From the NCBI GenBank assembly GCA_043764015.1, contig JAYUKY010000041.1:1-56009 (forward strand): a DNA stretch of 56,009 nt, given 5' to 3'. The position numbers and the translations under genes were made by a program. The notes below the pieces were generated by a model. It made no database searches. It had not been told where the DNA came from and worked only from the letters and a program-made list of their open reading frames with translations. This document shows positions 22,742-31,167 of this stretch, in pieces. Within the stretch, counting starts at the first letter, position 1; each line of letters begins with the position of its first letter. The DNA is from JANYGM01 sp043764015 (GTDB lineage: Bacteria > Bacteroidota > Bacteroidia > Cytophagales > Thermonemataceae).

Positions 22742-25498
22742 ATGAAATTTAATACCAAAATTACTCCCCTTGTTTTTTGCTTTTTATTATGTTTTGGGAC
22801 TACTAAGGCACAATCAACCTTTAAAGTAGGACAGGATTTATTTGATAAAGCAGACTATCAAAAAGCACAAATTACTTTTGCTAATCTTATAGGACAAACC
22901 AAAAATAGCACAGATACACTTGCTTATCATCAAGCACAATTAGCGTATATGCGTACTTTTTTGTCTTTAAACCAACTTTCTACGTTTTCAAAAAGCTACC
23001 AACAAGAGAAACTTTATACAGAATACAATGTAAAAAACAATAAAAAGAATAGTAAAAAAATCAACCAATATACTGACGAATTAGACAATTTGCAGGCAGA
23101 AATGTATTTGAAAACTAATCAGCTCTCAGATGCAAAAGAGTTGTTAGGTAAAATCTACGAAAATCAAAAAAATGCTGATACACCCTTAAAAGCTACTATT
23201 TTAGCAAATTTGGGTACTTGCGAATGGCTTGATGGCAACAATTCACAGGCGAACGACTACCTTCAGAGTGCGCTTACACTCAAAAAGAAACTTTTTGCTC
23301 CTCAAAGTGCCGAAATAGCGGCTGCCTACAATGATTTGGGGCTTGTAGCTACTTCTCCAGAAATTGCACTTGAAAATTATCAAAAAGCAGCGCAAATTTA
23401 TCAGAAAATTTATCCTCCAAATCACCCAAAAAATGCTATTGCGCTCACTAATGAGGCAGTTGTGTTGCGTGCAAAGAAAGATTATGTAAAAGCTCTTGCT
23501 AATCTTAGAAATGCAGAAAGTATTTGGGACGCAAATCAGCCCGTAAAAAGTGCCGCTCCGTTGTTTAATAAGGGTTTTGTGCTTTCTTTGATAGGGCAAA
23601 TTCACGCTGACGAGGGCAAACTTTCGCTTGCACAAGAAAATCAGCAGGCAACACTAAAAATTTATCAAGAAAATTATGGGCAAAAACACCCAGAAATTGC
23701 GAGTACCTACAACATTATAGGAACACTTTTTGAAAGACAAGGCAATTATAAAAGTGCTTTAGAAAGCTATCAAAGTGCTATTTTGGCAAATACAAAAACT
23801 TTTTCTTCCAAAGATATTAACAAAAATCCGCCCACAAATGATGCCTACAAACCGCAACTTTTGCTAAATTCTATCTTTTTGAAAGCGGAAGCATTAGAAA
23901 CAAGATTTTCTAGTAAAACTCTAAAAATTAGTGATTTAGATAAAAGTATTGAATGTTTTGAAATTTGTGATACTTTGATACAAAAAGTTAGGCAAAACTC
24001 TATAAATCAGCAAGATAAGCTACAAATTAGCGCACTTGCCGACCAAATTTATGAAAGTGCCATTTCTGTATGTATGCAGGGCAAAGAAGGCGCAATTAGT
24101 AAGCAAATCTACAAAGAAAAAGCGTTTTATTTTAGTGAAAAAAGCAAGGCATCTGCACTTTTGGAGGCTATTGCAGAAACAAAAGCCAAATCTTTTGCAG
24201 GGATTCCTGCGGAAGTGCTTGTAAAAGAAGAAGATTTGAAGGCAAATATCACATTTTATGAGCAACAAGTGGCAATAAGCAGTTCTGCTAGTAATAAAGA
24301 GCAAGATTTTGAAACTTTGCTAAGAAATGCAAAAACTTCTTATCAGGTTTTTATTAAGGAAATGGAGAAAAATTACCCTCAATATTATCAGCTTAAATAT
24401 GGCACAAATAGCACTTCTATTGAGAAAATTAGAGAGAAAATCAATGAAAATACAATGCTTGTGAGTTATTTTTGGGCAAAAAAACGAGCTAGAATTTATG
24501 TTTTTTATCTCAATAAAACTGATTTGTCTGTTGAAAATGTTTTGCAACAACCTGATTTTGAAGATAATACAATAGTTTTGAATAATTCTATCAAATTTTA
24601 TGCAAAAAACACGTTTATTTTGTCTTCAAACGCACTTTATAAGCAACTTTTTCCTAAGAAAGTTTCAGATAAATACACAGAACTACTGATTATTGCGGAT
24701 AGCAAAATGCCAACTATTCCATTTGAGGCACTTTTATTGCATAAAGATAAAAAAACAACTTTGTATAAAAATATGTCTTTTATGCTCAAAAAGTATGCTA
24801 TTTCTTATAATTATTCCGCCTCACTTCTCACAGAAACAAATACTAATATTTCAACTAATACCTCTGCAAATAAGCAAGAAAGTATTTTGCTTGTTGCGCC
24901 TGTTAAATTTGAGAGTTTTGGGCTGAATAATCTGCCAGGAACTGCCACAGAAGTAGAAAAAATAGGAAAAATATTTAAGGAAAAAAATGGGAAAGTAACC
25001 ATTTTACAAGAAAATCAAGCATCAGAAGTAAATCTAAAAAAACAAGATTTGATGGCATATTCTTATGTACATTTGGCTACTCACGGCGTTGTAGATGCAG
25101 TAAACCCTGAACTTTCACAGGTTTTTTTGAGTAATGTTGATGCAGATAAGCAAAATGACAATCATTTGTATTCTGGTGAAATTTATAACCTCAAAATCAA
25201 TGCAAAACTGGTAAGTTTATCTGCTTGTGAAACTGGTCTTGGTAAAATGAGTGATGGAGAAGGCATTATTGGGCTTTCTCGTGCGCTTTTGTATGCAGGT
25301 GCGCAAAGCGTAAATGTATCACTTTGGAAGGTTTCTGACACTTCTACATCTGATTTGATGGGGAATCTTTTTGAAAATATTGTTAAAAATAATAAAAACC
25401 ATACATCAGCTTTACAACAAGCAAAAATTTCACTTTTGAATAGTGAAAAATTTTCTGCACCGTATTTCTGGGCAGCATTTATTCTAATAGGAAAATAA
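22742..25498 (+). CDS. Exported TPR-CHAT caspase-like protein
   Basis: 918 residues. A signal peptide (VFCFLLCFGTTKA, then QSTF) is followed by tetratricopeptide repeats over about residues 25-400 (for example IAAAYNDLGLVATSPEIALENYQKA in spirit of TPR consensus), a helical linker, and a C-terminal CHAT domain from about 620. The CHAT His-Cys pair is H781 (LATHG) and C829 (SACETG), followed by the usual GEGIIGLSRALLYAGA and FWAAFILIG. CHAT proteins are clan CD peptidases related to caspases; in Cytophagales many are secreted. No TPR-CHAT partner or gasdermin-like gene is adjacent, so substrate is unknown. The DUF-type gene after it is separated by an inverted repeat array. Confidence 0.88.
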   Translation: MKFNTKITPLVFCFLLCFGTTKAQSTFKVGQDLFDKADYQKAQITFANLIGQTKNSTDTLAYHQAQLAYMRTFLSLNQLSTFSKSYQQEKLYTEYNVKNNKKNSKKINQYTDELDNLQAEMYLKTNQLSDAKELLGKIYENQKNADTPLKATILANLGTCEWLDGNNSQANDYLQSALTLKKKLFAPQSAEIAAAYNDLGLVATSPEIALENYQKAAQIYQKIYPPNHPKNAIALTNEAVVLRAKKDYVKALANLRNAESIWDANQPVKSAAPLFNKGFVLSLIGQIHADEGKLSLAQENQQATLKIYQENYGQKHPEIASTYNIIGTLFERQGNYKSALESYQSAILANTKTFSSKDINKNPPTNDAYKPQLLLNSIFLKAEALETRFSSKTLKISDLDKSIECFEICDTLIQKVRQNSINQQDKLQISALADQIYESAISVCMQGKEGAISKQIYKEKAFYFSEKSKASALLEAIAETKAKSFAGIPAEVLVKEEDLKANITFYEQQVAISSSASNKEQDFETLLRNAKTSYQVFIKEMEKNYPQYYQLKYGTNSTSIEKIREKINENTMLVSYFWAKKRARIYVFYLNKTDLSVENVLQQPDFEDNTIVLNNSIKFYAKNTFILSSNALYKQLFPKKVSDKYTELLIIADSKMPTIPFEALLLHKDKKTTLYKNMSFMLKKYAISYNYSASLLTETNTNISTNTSANKQESILLVAPVKFESFGLNNLPGTATEVEKIGKIFKEKNGKVTILQENQASEVNLKKQDLMAYSYVHLATHGVVDAVNPELSQVFLSNVDADKQNDNHLYSGEIYNLKINAKLVSLSACETGLGKMSDGEGIIGLSRALLYAGAQSVNVSLWKVSDTSTSDLMGNLFENIVKNNKNHTSALQQAKISLLNSEKFSAPYFWAAFILIGK

Positions 25499-25499
25499 T

Positions 25500-25585
25500 A
25501 TGATGTGTGATGTATGACGTGTGATGTAAATACATTGTTTGTCGTTAAAAAATACTTCACACTTCACACTTCACACATCAAAAAA
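25500..25585. repeat. Inverted pair of degenerate GTGATGT / GTGAAGT arrays
   Basis: A forward array of GTGATGT-like words ends in TAAATACATTG; after an 18-nt centre the array reappears inverted (TACTTCACACTTCACAC). The whole could form a hairpin of about 80 nt between the CHAT gene and the next gene. Confidence 0.6.
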
Positions 25586-26101
25586 ATGTATATAAATTTT
25601 GAGAAAATGCCTTTGAGCGCACGTCTTTGGGTGTATCAGGCAGAAAGAACACTTACAAAAGAAGAAAAAACTGCTTTTGAAGAAGCTACAACGCTTTTTA
25701 TCAACCAATGGACTGCGCACCAAGCAACATTAAACGCTTCTTTTTGTATCAAATATAACCGTTTTTTGGTTGTGGCGGTTGATGAAAGTGCCACACACGC
25801 GTCTGGTTGCTCTATTGACAAGCTCACACATTTTTTGCAACACCTACAAAATGAGTTTAAAATGCAACTTTTAGACCGTTTGCAACTTGCTTTTTTGGAG
25901 GAAAATTTAGAAAATCAAGAAGGAAAAATCATTACTTTTGCTTTAAAAGATGTCAAAAATGCGTTAGAAAATGGCGAAATAAAAGCAAAAACGCTATTTT
26001 TTAATAATTCTATAAATACTTTGGAAGGTTTCCAAAATGAATGGTTGGTATCTATTGAAAATTCGTGGCTAAAACAGCGTTTACCAAGCGTAACTACCTG
26101 A
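25586..26101 (+). CDS. Conserved Bacteroidota protein (often labelled ABC transporter ATPase)
   Basis: From ATG 25586 the product is 171 residues starting MYINFEKMPLSARLWVYQA; the codons before it (from 25514) derive from the repeat array. MPLSARLWVYQAER and HASGCSIDKLTHFLQ are characteristic of a small cytoplasmic Bacteroidota family that databases sometimes name ABC transporter ATPase although it lacks Walker motifs. I see no Walker A or B, so that label should not be trusted. Function unknown. Confidence 0.7.
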   Translation: MYINFEKMPLSARLWVYQAERTLTKEEKTAFEEATTLFINQWTAHQATLNASFCIKYNRFLVVAVDESATHASGCSIDKLTHFLQHLQNEFKMQLLDRLQLAFLEENLENQEGKIITFALKDVKNALENGEIKAKTLFFNNSINTLEGFQNEWLVSIENSWLKQRLPSVTT

Positions 26102-26109
26102 TTATAAAA

Positions 26110-26137
26110 AAAATCTACAACGAAAGTTGTAGATTTT
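26110..26137. terminator. Bidirectional terminator between convergent genes
   Basis: AAAATCTACAAC-gaaa-GTTGTAGATTTT, a 12-bp stem with a GAAA loop and A/T tails, between the end of the 25586 gene and the end of infC. Confidence 0.85.
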
Positions 26138-26195
26138 TTAATTAAATGAAAAAGTTTGATTTTTACTCTACTCTTTTTATTTACTATCCTTATCT

Positions 26196-26759
26196 TTATT
26201 TTTTTGTTGGAACAACTTTTGGCGTAATCATAATTCCCATACGTTTTCCTTCCAGTTTTGGCGTTTGGTCAAGTTTGCCCAAATCTTCCAAACCTTGTGC
26301 AAATCTTAGTAAAAGCAACTCCCCTCTCTCTTTAAACACAATACTTCTACCTACAAACTGCACATAAGCACGAACCTTAGAACCTTCTTTCAAAAATTCT
26401 TGGGCGTGTTTTAGCTTAAAATCAAAGTCGTGGTCATCTGTGTTAGGTCCGAAACGAATTTCTTTCACCACTACTTTCATAGCCTTTGCTTTGAGTTCTT
26501 TTTGCTTCTTTTTTTGGTCGTACTTAAACTTAGAAAAGTCTGTAATACGGCAAACTGGCGGTTCTGCATTAGGCGAAATTTCTACCAAATCCAGTCCTTT
26601 TTCTTGCGCCATTGCAAGTGCTTTTTTGGTATCAAAAATGCCTGCTTCAGACTCCTCTCCCACTAAACGCACTTGTAGTGCCTTTATTTTTTCATTTATA
26701 CGGTGCGTTTCTTCTTGTCTTGCACTTCTATTATTTTTTTGTCTATTGTCGTTGCTGAT
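26196..26759 (-). CDS. infC: Translation initiation factor IF-3, non-AUG start
   Basis: Binds the 30S subunit and controls start-codon fidelity. The C-domain is clear (AMKVVVKEIRFGPNTDDHDF, KLKHAQEFLKEGSKVRA). A GTG at 26672 would cut off the conserved HRINEKIKALQVRLVGE, which is in frame upstream, so the true start lies further up. No ATG, GTG or TTG exists between that region and the in-frame TAA near 26820. A GGAGG (26769-26765) precedes ATT (26762) and ATC (26759) codons; ATC has the better 5-nt spacing. E. coli infC also uses a non-AUG (AUU) start for autoregulation. rpmI and rplT, usually next, are absent. Confidence 0.9.
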   Translation of the reverse strand: MSNDNRQKNNRSARQEETHRINEKIKALQVRLVGEESEAGIFDTKKALAMAQEKGLDLVEISPNAEPPVCRITDFSKFKYDQKKKQKELKAKAMKVVVKEIRFGPNTDDHDFDFKLKHAQEFLKEGSKVRAYVQFVGRSIVFKERGELLLLRFAQGLEDLGKLDQTPKLEGKRMGIMITPKVVPTKK

Positions 26760-26769
26760 AATTACCTCC
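26757..26769 (-). promoter_or_regulatory. Shine-Dalgarno and AUC/AUU start region of infC
   Basis: GGAGG, spacer TAATT, then ATC. Strong Shine-Dalgarno sequences are uncommon in Bacteroidota, so its presence before a non-AUG codon points to special initiation control. Which of ATT or ATC is used cannot be settled by reading. Confidence 0.6.
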
Positions 26770-27026
26770 GCTTTTTGGTTATTTTTAGTTAATTTTATGC
26801 GCTTTTTAGGCTTTTTTTAATTGATTTCGTTTATATGAAATGATTACAACGCAAAGATGCAATTTTTTTTTATAGCAAAAAAATATTTTTGAGAGATTTT
26901 TTGTTTTTTTATCTGTTGAAATGTTTATTAGGATATTACAAAAATTTTGATTATAATTGTTTTAGCTGTATGTTTTATGTCAATATTTTTCAAAATACTC
27001 ATATATAAAAAATGAAATTTATTCAA

Positions 27027-27443
27027 ATGCAATATTTCCTTATCAAATCAGAGCCTTTTGTGTATTCTTGGAATACATTTTTAGAGGAAAAACAGACTTT
27101 TTGGAGCGGAGTGCGCAATCATCAGGCAAAAAACAACCTCAAACTAATGAAAAAAGATGATTTATTGCTTTTTTATCACAGCAACGAAGGAAAAGAAATT
27201 GTAGGTGTGGCAAAAGTGCTTACAGAAGCCTACAAAGATGATACTGCAGACGAAAACGACAAAATAGAATGGATTGGTGTGGACGTTGTGCCAGTAGAAA
27301 CGCTCCAAAAACCTATTACATTGGCATTTATTAAGGCTGACGAGATTTTAAAGGAAATGCTTTTGGTCAAACAAAGCCGTTTATCTGTCACGACAGTTAC
27401 CAAACAAGAATTTGAACGCATTATTGAACTTGCTAATATCTAA
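27027..27443 (+). CDS. EVE domain protein
   Basis: From ATG 27027 (MQYFLIKSEP, the usual EVE beginning) the protein is 138 residues; an ATG at 27012 is also in frame. SEPFVYSW, WSGVRNHQAKNNLKLMKKDD, LLFYHSN and GVAKV are hallmarks. EVE is a PUA-like fold that recognises modified bases in DNA or RNA; the single-domain bacterial form is widespread and of uncertain role. It is followed by a CCAAATCT palindrome. Confidence 0.9.
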   Translation: MQYFLIKSEPFVYSWNTFLEEKQTFWSGVRNHQAKNNLKLMKKDDLLLFYHSNEGKEIVGVAKVLTEAYKDDTADENDKIEWIGVDVVPVETLQKPITLAFIKADEILKEMLLVKQSRLSVTTVTKQEFERIIELANI

Positions 27444-27448
27444 AAAAC

Positions 27449-27490
27449 AGTTTTTCCAAATCTTTAAAATATCAAAGATTTGGAAGAACT
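27449..27490. repeat. CCAAATCT/AGATTTGG palindrome, copy 2
   Basis: CCAAATCTTT (27456) pairs with AAAGATTTGG (27474); flanks AGTTTTT and AAGAACT match the copies at 10696 and 28296. It lies on the 3' side of the 27507-28267 gene pair. Confidence 0.7.
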
Positions 27491-27506
27491 ATTTAAAGTT
27501 ATTTTA

Positions 27507-27719
27507 CTATTTGTCGTCTTCAAAAGGGCTTTTTGTGGTTATTTCTCCGTTAAGTTCGTAATAGATTATCCCATTTTCTGAAAAAACATTAGGCACGCCT
27601 AGTCTGCGGTTCTCTTCTTTCGCCCTGCGGACTGCTTTTTTTGCTATTTGGTTCATACGCATAGCAAACTGATAAATTTCTATATCATCAAATTTATCAA
27701 CTTCTTTAATCTCTTTCAT
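27507..27719 (-). CDS. Small basic protein, second of a two-gene unit
   Basis: 70 residues: a helical basic N-terminal part (RMNQIAKKAVRRAKEENRRL) and a short hairpin-like end (NGIIYYELNGEI). The size and KAVRRAKEENRRLGVPN pattern recall small antitoxin-like or regulator proteins found as hypothetical partners in Bacteroidota, but I cannot name it. It starts 11 bp after the upstream gene, so they are cotranscribed. Confidence 0.6.
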   Translation of the reverse strand: MKEIKEVDKFDDIEIYQFAMRMNQIAKKAVRRAKEENRRLGVPNVFSENGIIYYELNGEITTKSPFEDDK

Positions 27720-27730
27720 ATTTATCTAAA

Positions 27731-28267
27731 TTAAAGTTTTACTTCCCAAATTTCTTGCTCATCATTGTACATCAAGTTAATAACAGATTTGTCATTATTA
27801 TTTTTAGTGATAGAATTGTCAGCCAAATCTTTTACTTGTTCAGTGCTGATAAATTCAAGACATTTATCAATTATTTTAGTGGCTTGCTCATCATCTACGC
27901 CGCCACTAAAATTAATCTTCACTTTCTTATCTTTACCTGTAAATTCAACCAATATGTTTTTTGGAATATCTGTAATTTCATCTACAGTTCTTATTTTAGG
28001 AGATATTTTGCTTAAACTTGTCCAAAGACTTTTAACACCTGATTTTAGGAGATAGCCAATAGTTAGTACACTCAACTCAATTAGATTTTCATTTACATAA
28101 ATCTTAATGTTGTAAATAATTTCATTTAAATCACCATACGCATAAGTCTCACTTTGTGCTTTGTTTATCTCAATTTCAAAATGTTTTTTTAGTTTTGATT
28201 GTTCAAAATCCTGAATCATATTATCAGGTATATAGCTTTCAAAAAAAACTTCTAATTTGGGTTTCAT
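27731..28267 (-). CDS. Protein of unknown function, first of a two-gene unit
   Basis: 178 residues. A hydrophobic segment (LIELSVLTIGYLLKSGVKSL, about 58-78) may be a membrane helix or an internal helix; the rest is mixed alpha/beta with VKINFSGGVDDEQATKIIDK. No family recognised. The pair is bracketed by two copies of the same palindrome, which suggests a cassette that moves or is exchanged as a unit. Confidence 0.55.
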   Translation of the reverse strand: MKPKLEVFFESYIPDNMIQDFEQSKLKKHFEIEINKAQSETYAYGDLNEIIYNIKIYVNENLIELSVLTIGYLLKSGVKSLWTSLSKISPKIRTVDEITDIPKNILVEFTGKDKKVKINFSGGVDDEQATKIIDKCLEFISTEQVKDLADNSITKNNNDKSVINLMYNDEQEIWEVKL

Positions 28268-28295
28268 ATTTATTGTTATGGTTTATGTACAAAAT

Positions 28296-28329
28296 AGGTT
28301 TTTCCAAATCTCAAAGATTTGGAAGAACT
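28296..28329. repeat. CCAAATCT/AGATTTGG palindrome, copy 3
   Basis: CCAAATCT-caa-AGATTTGG with flanks GGTTTTT and AAGAACTA. It lies between aspS and the promoter side of the 27507-28267 pair. Confidence 0.7.
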
Positions 28330-28342
28330 ATTCAAAAAAACA

Positions 28343-30124
28343 CTAATTTTTCTTCACCAAAATACTAAGTTCCTTTAGTTGTTCATCAGAGATAACAGAA
28401 GGAGAATCTATCATTACATCACGTCCAGCGTTGTTTTTTGGGAATGCAATAAAATCTCTGATACTATCCGCACCACCAAAAAGAGAACATAATCTATCAA
28501 AACCAAAGGCAATACCACCGTGAGGAGGCGCACCATATTTAAAAGCATTCATCAAAAATCCAAACTGGCTTTCTGCATCTTCTTTGCTGAAACCCAATAA
28601 AGCAAACATTTTTGCCTGCAAATCCTTATCAAAAATACGAATAGAACCACCGCCAACCTCAACACCATTGATAACCAAATCATAAGCATTAGCACGCACC
28701 AAAGCAGGATTTGTTTGCAAAAGCTCCAAATCTTCTGGTTTTGGAGAAGTAAAAGGGTGATGCATTGCGTGAAAACGCTTGCTTTCCTCGTCCCAGTCAA
28801 GCAAAGGAAAATCTATTACCCAAAGCGTTGAAAACGTGTTTTTATCTCTAAGCCCTAGCTGATTACCCATTTCTAAACGTAACTCGCTTAGTTGTTTGCG
28901 TGCTTTATTGGCATCTCCTGACAAAATAAGCATCAAATCACCTTTTTGAGCGTTCATTTTCTCTGCCCAAGTCTTCAAAACATCTTCAGAAAAGAATTTA
29001 TCAACAGAAGATTTAAGCGTTCCATCTTCATTGTAACGCACATAAACCAGTCCTTTTGCACCTATTTGCGGTTTTTTGACAAATTCTGTCAGCTCGTCTA
29101 ATTGTTTGCGAGTATAATTTGCTGCTCCTTTTGCACAAATCCCTACCACCATTTCAGCATCATTAAAAACAGGAAAAGTATCACCCACAAGGCTCAAAAC
29201 AGCATTTTCAGCGTTATTTTCATTAGATTTCAGTTCTACAAATTTCATTTCAAAACGTGTATCTGGCTTGTCATTTCCGTAGGTGCGTATAGCGTTTGCG
29301 TAGGTCATACGAGGGAAATCAGCCAAATCAATATCTTTAATTTGTTTGAAAAGATGCTTTGTAAGCCCTTCAAAGGTATTTAAAATATCTTCTTGCTCAA
29401 TAAACGACATTTCACAGTCTATTTGTGTAAACTCGGGCTGACGGTCTGCACGCAAATCTTCATCACGAAAACATTTCACAATTTGGTAGTATTTATCAAA
29501 ACCTGCCACCATCAAAAGTTGCTTAAAAGTCTGCGGAGATTGCGGTAAGGCATAAAATTGTCCTTCATTCATACGACTAGGCACAACAAAATCCCTCGCA
29601 CCTTCAGGAGTAGATTTTATCAAAACGGGCGTTTCTACCTCAATAAAATCCAAATTATCCAAATAATTACGAGTAAAACGTGCCATTTTGTGGCGTAATT
29701 CAAGGTTTTTGCGGACAATATTCCTACGCAAATCTAAGTAACGATATTTCATACGTATCTCATCTCCGCCGTCAGTTTCATCTTCAATTTTGAAAGGTGG
29801 CACGTCAGAAGAATTGAGAATATCAAGGCTAGAAACCCTTATTTCAATGTCACCAGTAGGCATTTTATCATTTTTTGCGCTACGTTCAGCAATATTTCCA
29901 GTTGCTTTTATGACAAACTCACGCCCTAATTGACGAGCAATTTCTATGCTTTTTTGGTCAGTTTTTCCCTCTTCTAAGATAAGTTGCGTAACGCCATATC
30001 TATCACGCAAATCTATCCAAATAATGCCACCTTTGTCCCTGATTGTCTGTACCCAGCCACAAAGAGTTGCTTGTGCGCCTATATGCGCCATTCTTAATTC
30101 ACCGCAGTTGTTAGTTCTTAACAT
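28343..30124 (-). CDS. aspS: Aspartate--tRNA ligase
   Basis: Charges tRNA-Asp. The 593-residue bacterial-type enzyme has the N-terminal OB anticodon-binding domain (LCGWVQTIRDKGGIIWIDLRD), class II motif 2 (FRDEDLRADRQPEFTQID), the bacterial GAD insertion, and motif 3 (GIAFGFDRLC). Length and order are normal. It is not clear from sequence whether it is discriminating; the neighbourhood holds no gatCAB. Upstream is a 136-bp spacer shared with divergent tpiA. Confidence 0.97.
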   Translation of the reverse strand: MLRTNNCGELRMAHIGAQATLCGWVQTIRDKGGIIWIDLRDRYGVTQLILEEGKTDQKSIEIARQLGREFVIKATGNIAERSAKNDKMPTGDIEIRVSSLDILNSSDVPPFKIEDETDGGDEIRMKYRYLDLRRNIVRKNLELRHKMARFTRNYLDNLDFIEVETPVLIKSTPEGARDFVVPSRMNEGQFYALPQSPQTFKQLLMVAGFDKYYQIVKCFRDEDLRADRQPEFTQIDCEMSFIEQEDILNTFEGLTKHLFKQIKDIDLADFPRMTYANAIRTYGNDKPDTRFEMKFVELKSNENNAENAVLSLVGDTFPVFNDAEMVVGICAKGAANYTRKQLDELTEFVKKPQIGAKGLVYVRYNEDGTLKSSVDKFFSEDVLKTWAEKMNAQKGDLMLILSGDANKARKQLSELRLEMGNQLGLRDKNTFSTLWVIDFPLLDWDEESKRFHAMHHPFTSPKPEDLELLQTNPALVRANAYDLVINGVEVGGGSIRIFDKDLQAKMFALLGFSKEDAESQFGFLMNAFKYGAPPHGGIAFGFDRLCSLFGGADSIRDFIAFPKNNAGRDVMIDSPSVISDEQLKELSILVKKN

Positions 30125-30260
30125 TTTTTTATTTTATTTTTTATAATTATCTCAACAATTCACAAAACTAACTAAACTTTTTTGATTTTTTAGAAAATCT
30201 AACTTTTTTATTCTTATTTTTGGGCTTAATTGACTTAAAATTACTTAAAAATATATCAAA

Positions 30261-31022
30261 ATGAGAAAAAAAATAGTCGTTGGCAACTGGAAAATGAACA
30301 AAAACTACACAGATGCCTTGTGGCTTGTGTCCGAAATAGCTACAATGGTACGAGATGAGGTACTTTCTGACGTGGAAGTGGTTCTTGCGCCTCCTTTTGT
30401 TTATTCGTATAGTGTTCAGAAATTGATAGAAAGCTATAAAAATATTTCTTTGGGTGCGCAAAACTGCTCACAACACCCCGCAGGCGCATATACGGGAGAG
30501 ATTTCAGCAGAAATGTTGGCGAGTATCAAAACAAAATACGTCATTATTGGGCATAGTGAAAGGCGTGAATATTTTGAAGAAAATAGTGAAATTATTGCAC
30601 AAAAAGTGAGTATTTGTCTAGAAAACGCACTTATTCCTATTTTTTGTTGTGGCGAAAACCTTGATTTGAGAGAAGATGATGCCTATTTTGATTTTATTAA
30701 AAGGCAAATTGGAGAAAGTCTTTTTCATCTTTCAAAAGAGCAGTTTTCTAGCGTTGTGATAGCCTATGAGCCTATTTGGGCAATAGGAACAGGCAAAACT
30801 GCTACAAGCGCACAAGCACAAGAAGTGCATCAATTTATTAGAAAAGTGGTTTTTGATAAATATGGTGCAGAAATAGCAGAAAATTTGTCTGTTTTGTATG
30901 GCGGAAGTTGCAAACCAGACAACGCAAAAGAACTTTTTTCCTGCCCAGATGTAGATGGTGGACTTATTGGTGGTGCATCTTTAAAATCTCGTGATTTTAC
31001 TGATGTAATAAAAGCTATTTAA
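30261..31022 (+). CDS. tpiA: Triosephosphate isomerase
   Basis: Interconverts dihydroxyacetone phosphate and glyceraldehyde 3-phosphate. Active-site Lys is in VVGNWKMN, the His in IGHSERREYF and the Glu in AYEPIWAIGTGK; the phosphate-binding end LYGGSCKPDN and GLIGGASL is complete. 253 residues, normal. A -7 box TATTTTTG lies at 30215-30222, though its -33 partner is weak. Confidence 0.97.
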   Translation: MRKKIVVGNWKMNKNYTDALWLVSEIATMVRDEVLSDVEVVLAPPFVYSYSVQKLIESYKNISLGAQNCSQHPAGAYTGEISAEMLASIKTKYVIIGHSERREYFEENSEIIAQKVSICLENALIPIFCCGENLDLREDDAYFDFIKRQIGESLFHLSKEQFSSVVIAYEPIWAIGTGKTATSAQAQEVHQFIRKVVFDKYGAEIAENLSVLYGGSCKPDNAKELFSCPDVDGGLIGGASLKSRDFTDVIKAI

Positions 31023-31040
31023 GTTGTAGATTTTGAGTTG

Positions 31041-31150
31041 TGAATTAAATACAATATCTTGATGATTAGAATATTGTATTATTATTAGCATCTAAAATAA
31101 TATCTCTTTTGTATTTCTTAGTGCCTACTTGTGTGTATTTCTTGTGTTCT
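31041..31150. repeat. Terminator-like hairpin and degenerate repeat after tpiA
   Basis: AATACAATAT (31048-31057) pairs with ATATTGTATT (31071-31080) as a weak terminator. Just before it are GTTGTAGATTTTGAGTTGTGAATT-like words ending TAAATACA; after it (31110-31150) a CTTAGTG/CTTGTGT word array includes TTGTATTTC. Nothing coding is seen between tpiA and asnB. Confidence 0.5.
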
Positions 31151-31167
31151 TAGTATTAAAAACAACC

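Noticed and set aside
24020..24304. Minus-strand Phe/Cys-rich open frame inside the CHAT gene
   Set aside because: Composition is that of an antisense shadow of Lys/Glu-rich sequence.
25586..26101. ABC transporter ATPase as function
   Set aside because: No Walker A, Walker B or ABC signature is present despite the common database label for this family.
26440..26820. Plus-strand open frame opposite infC
   Set aside because: It is antisense to conserved IF-3 coding sequence and has no recognisable product or promoter.
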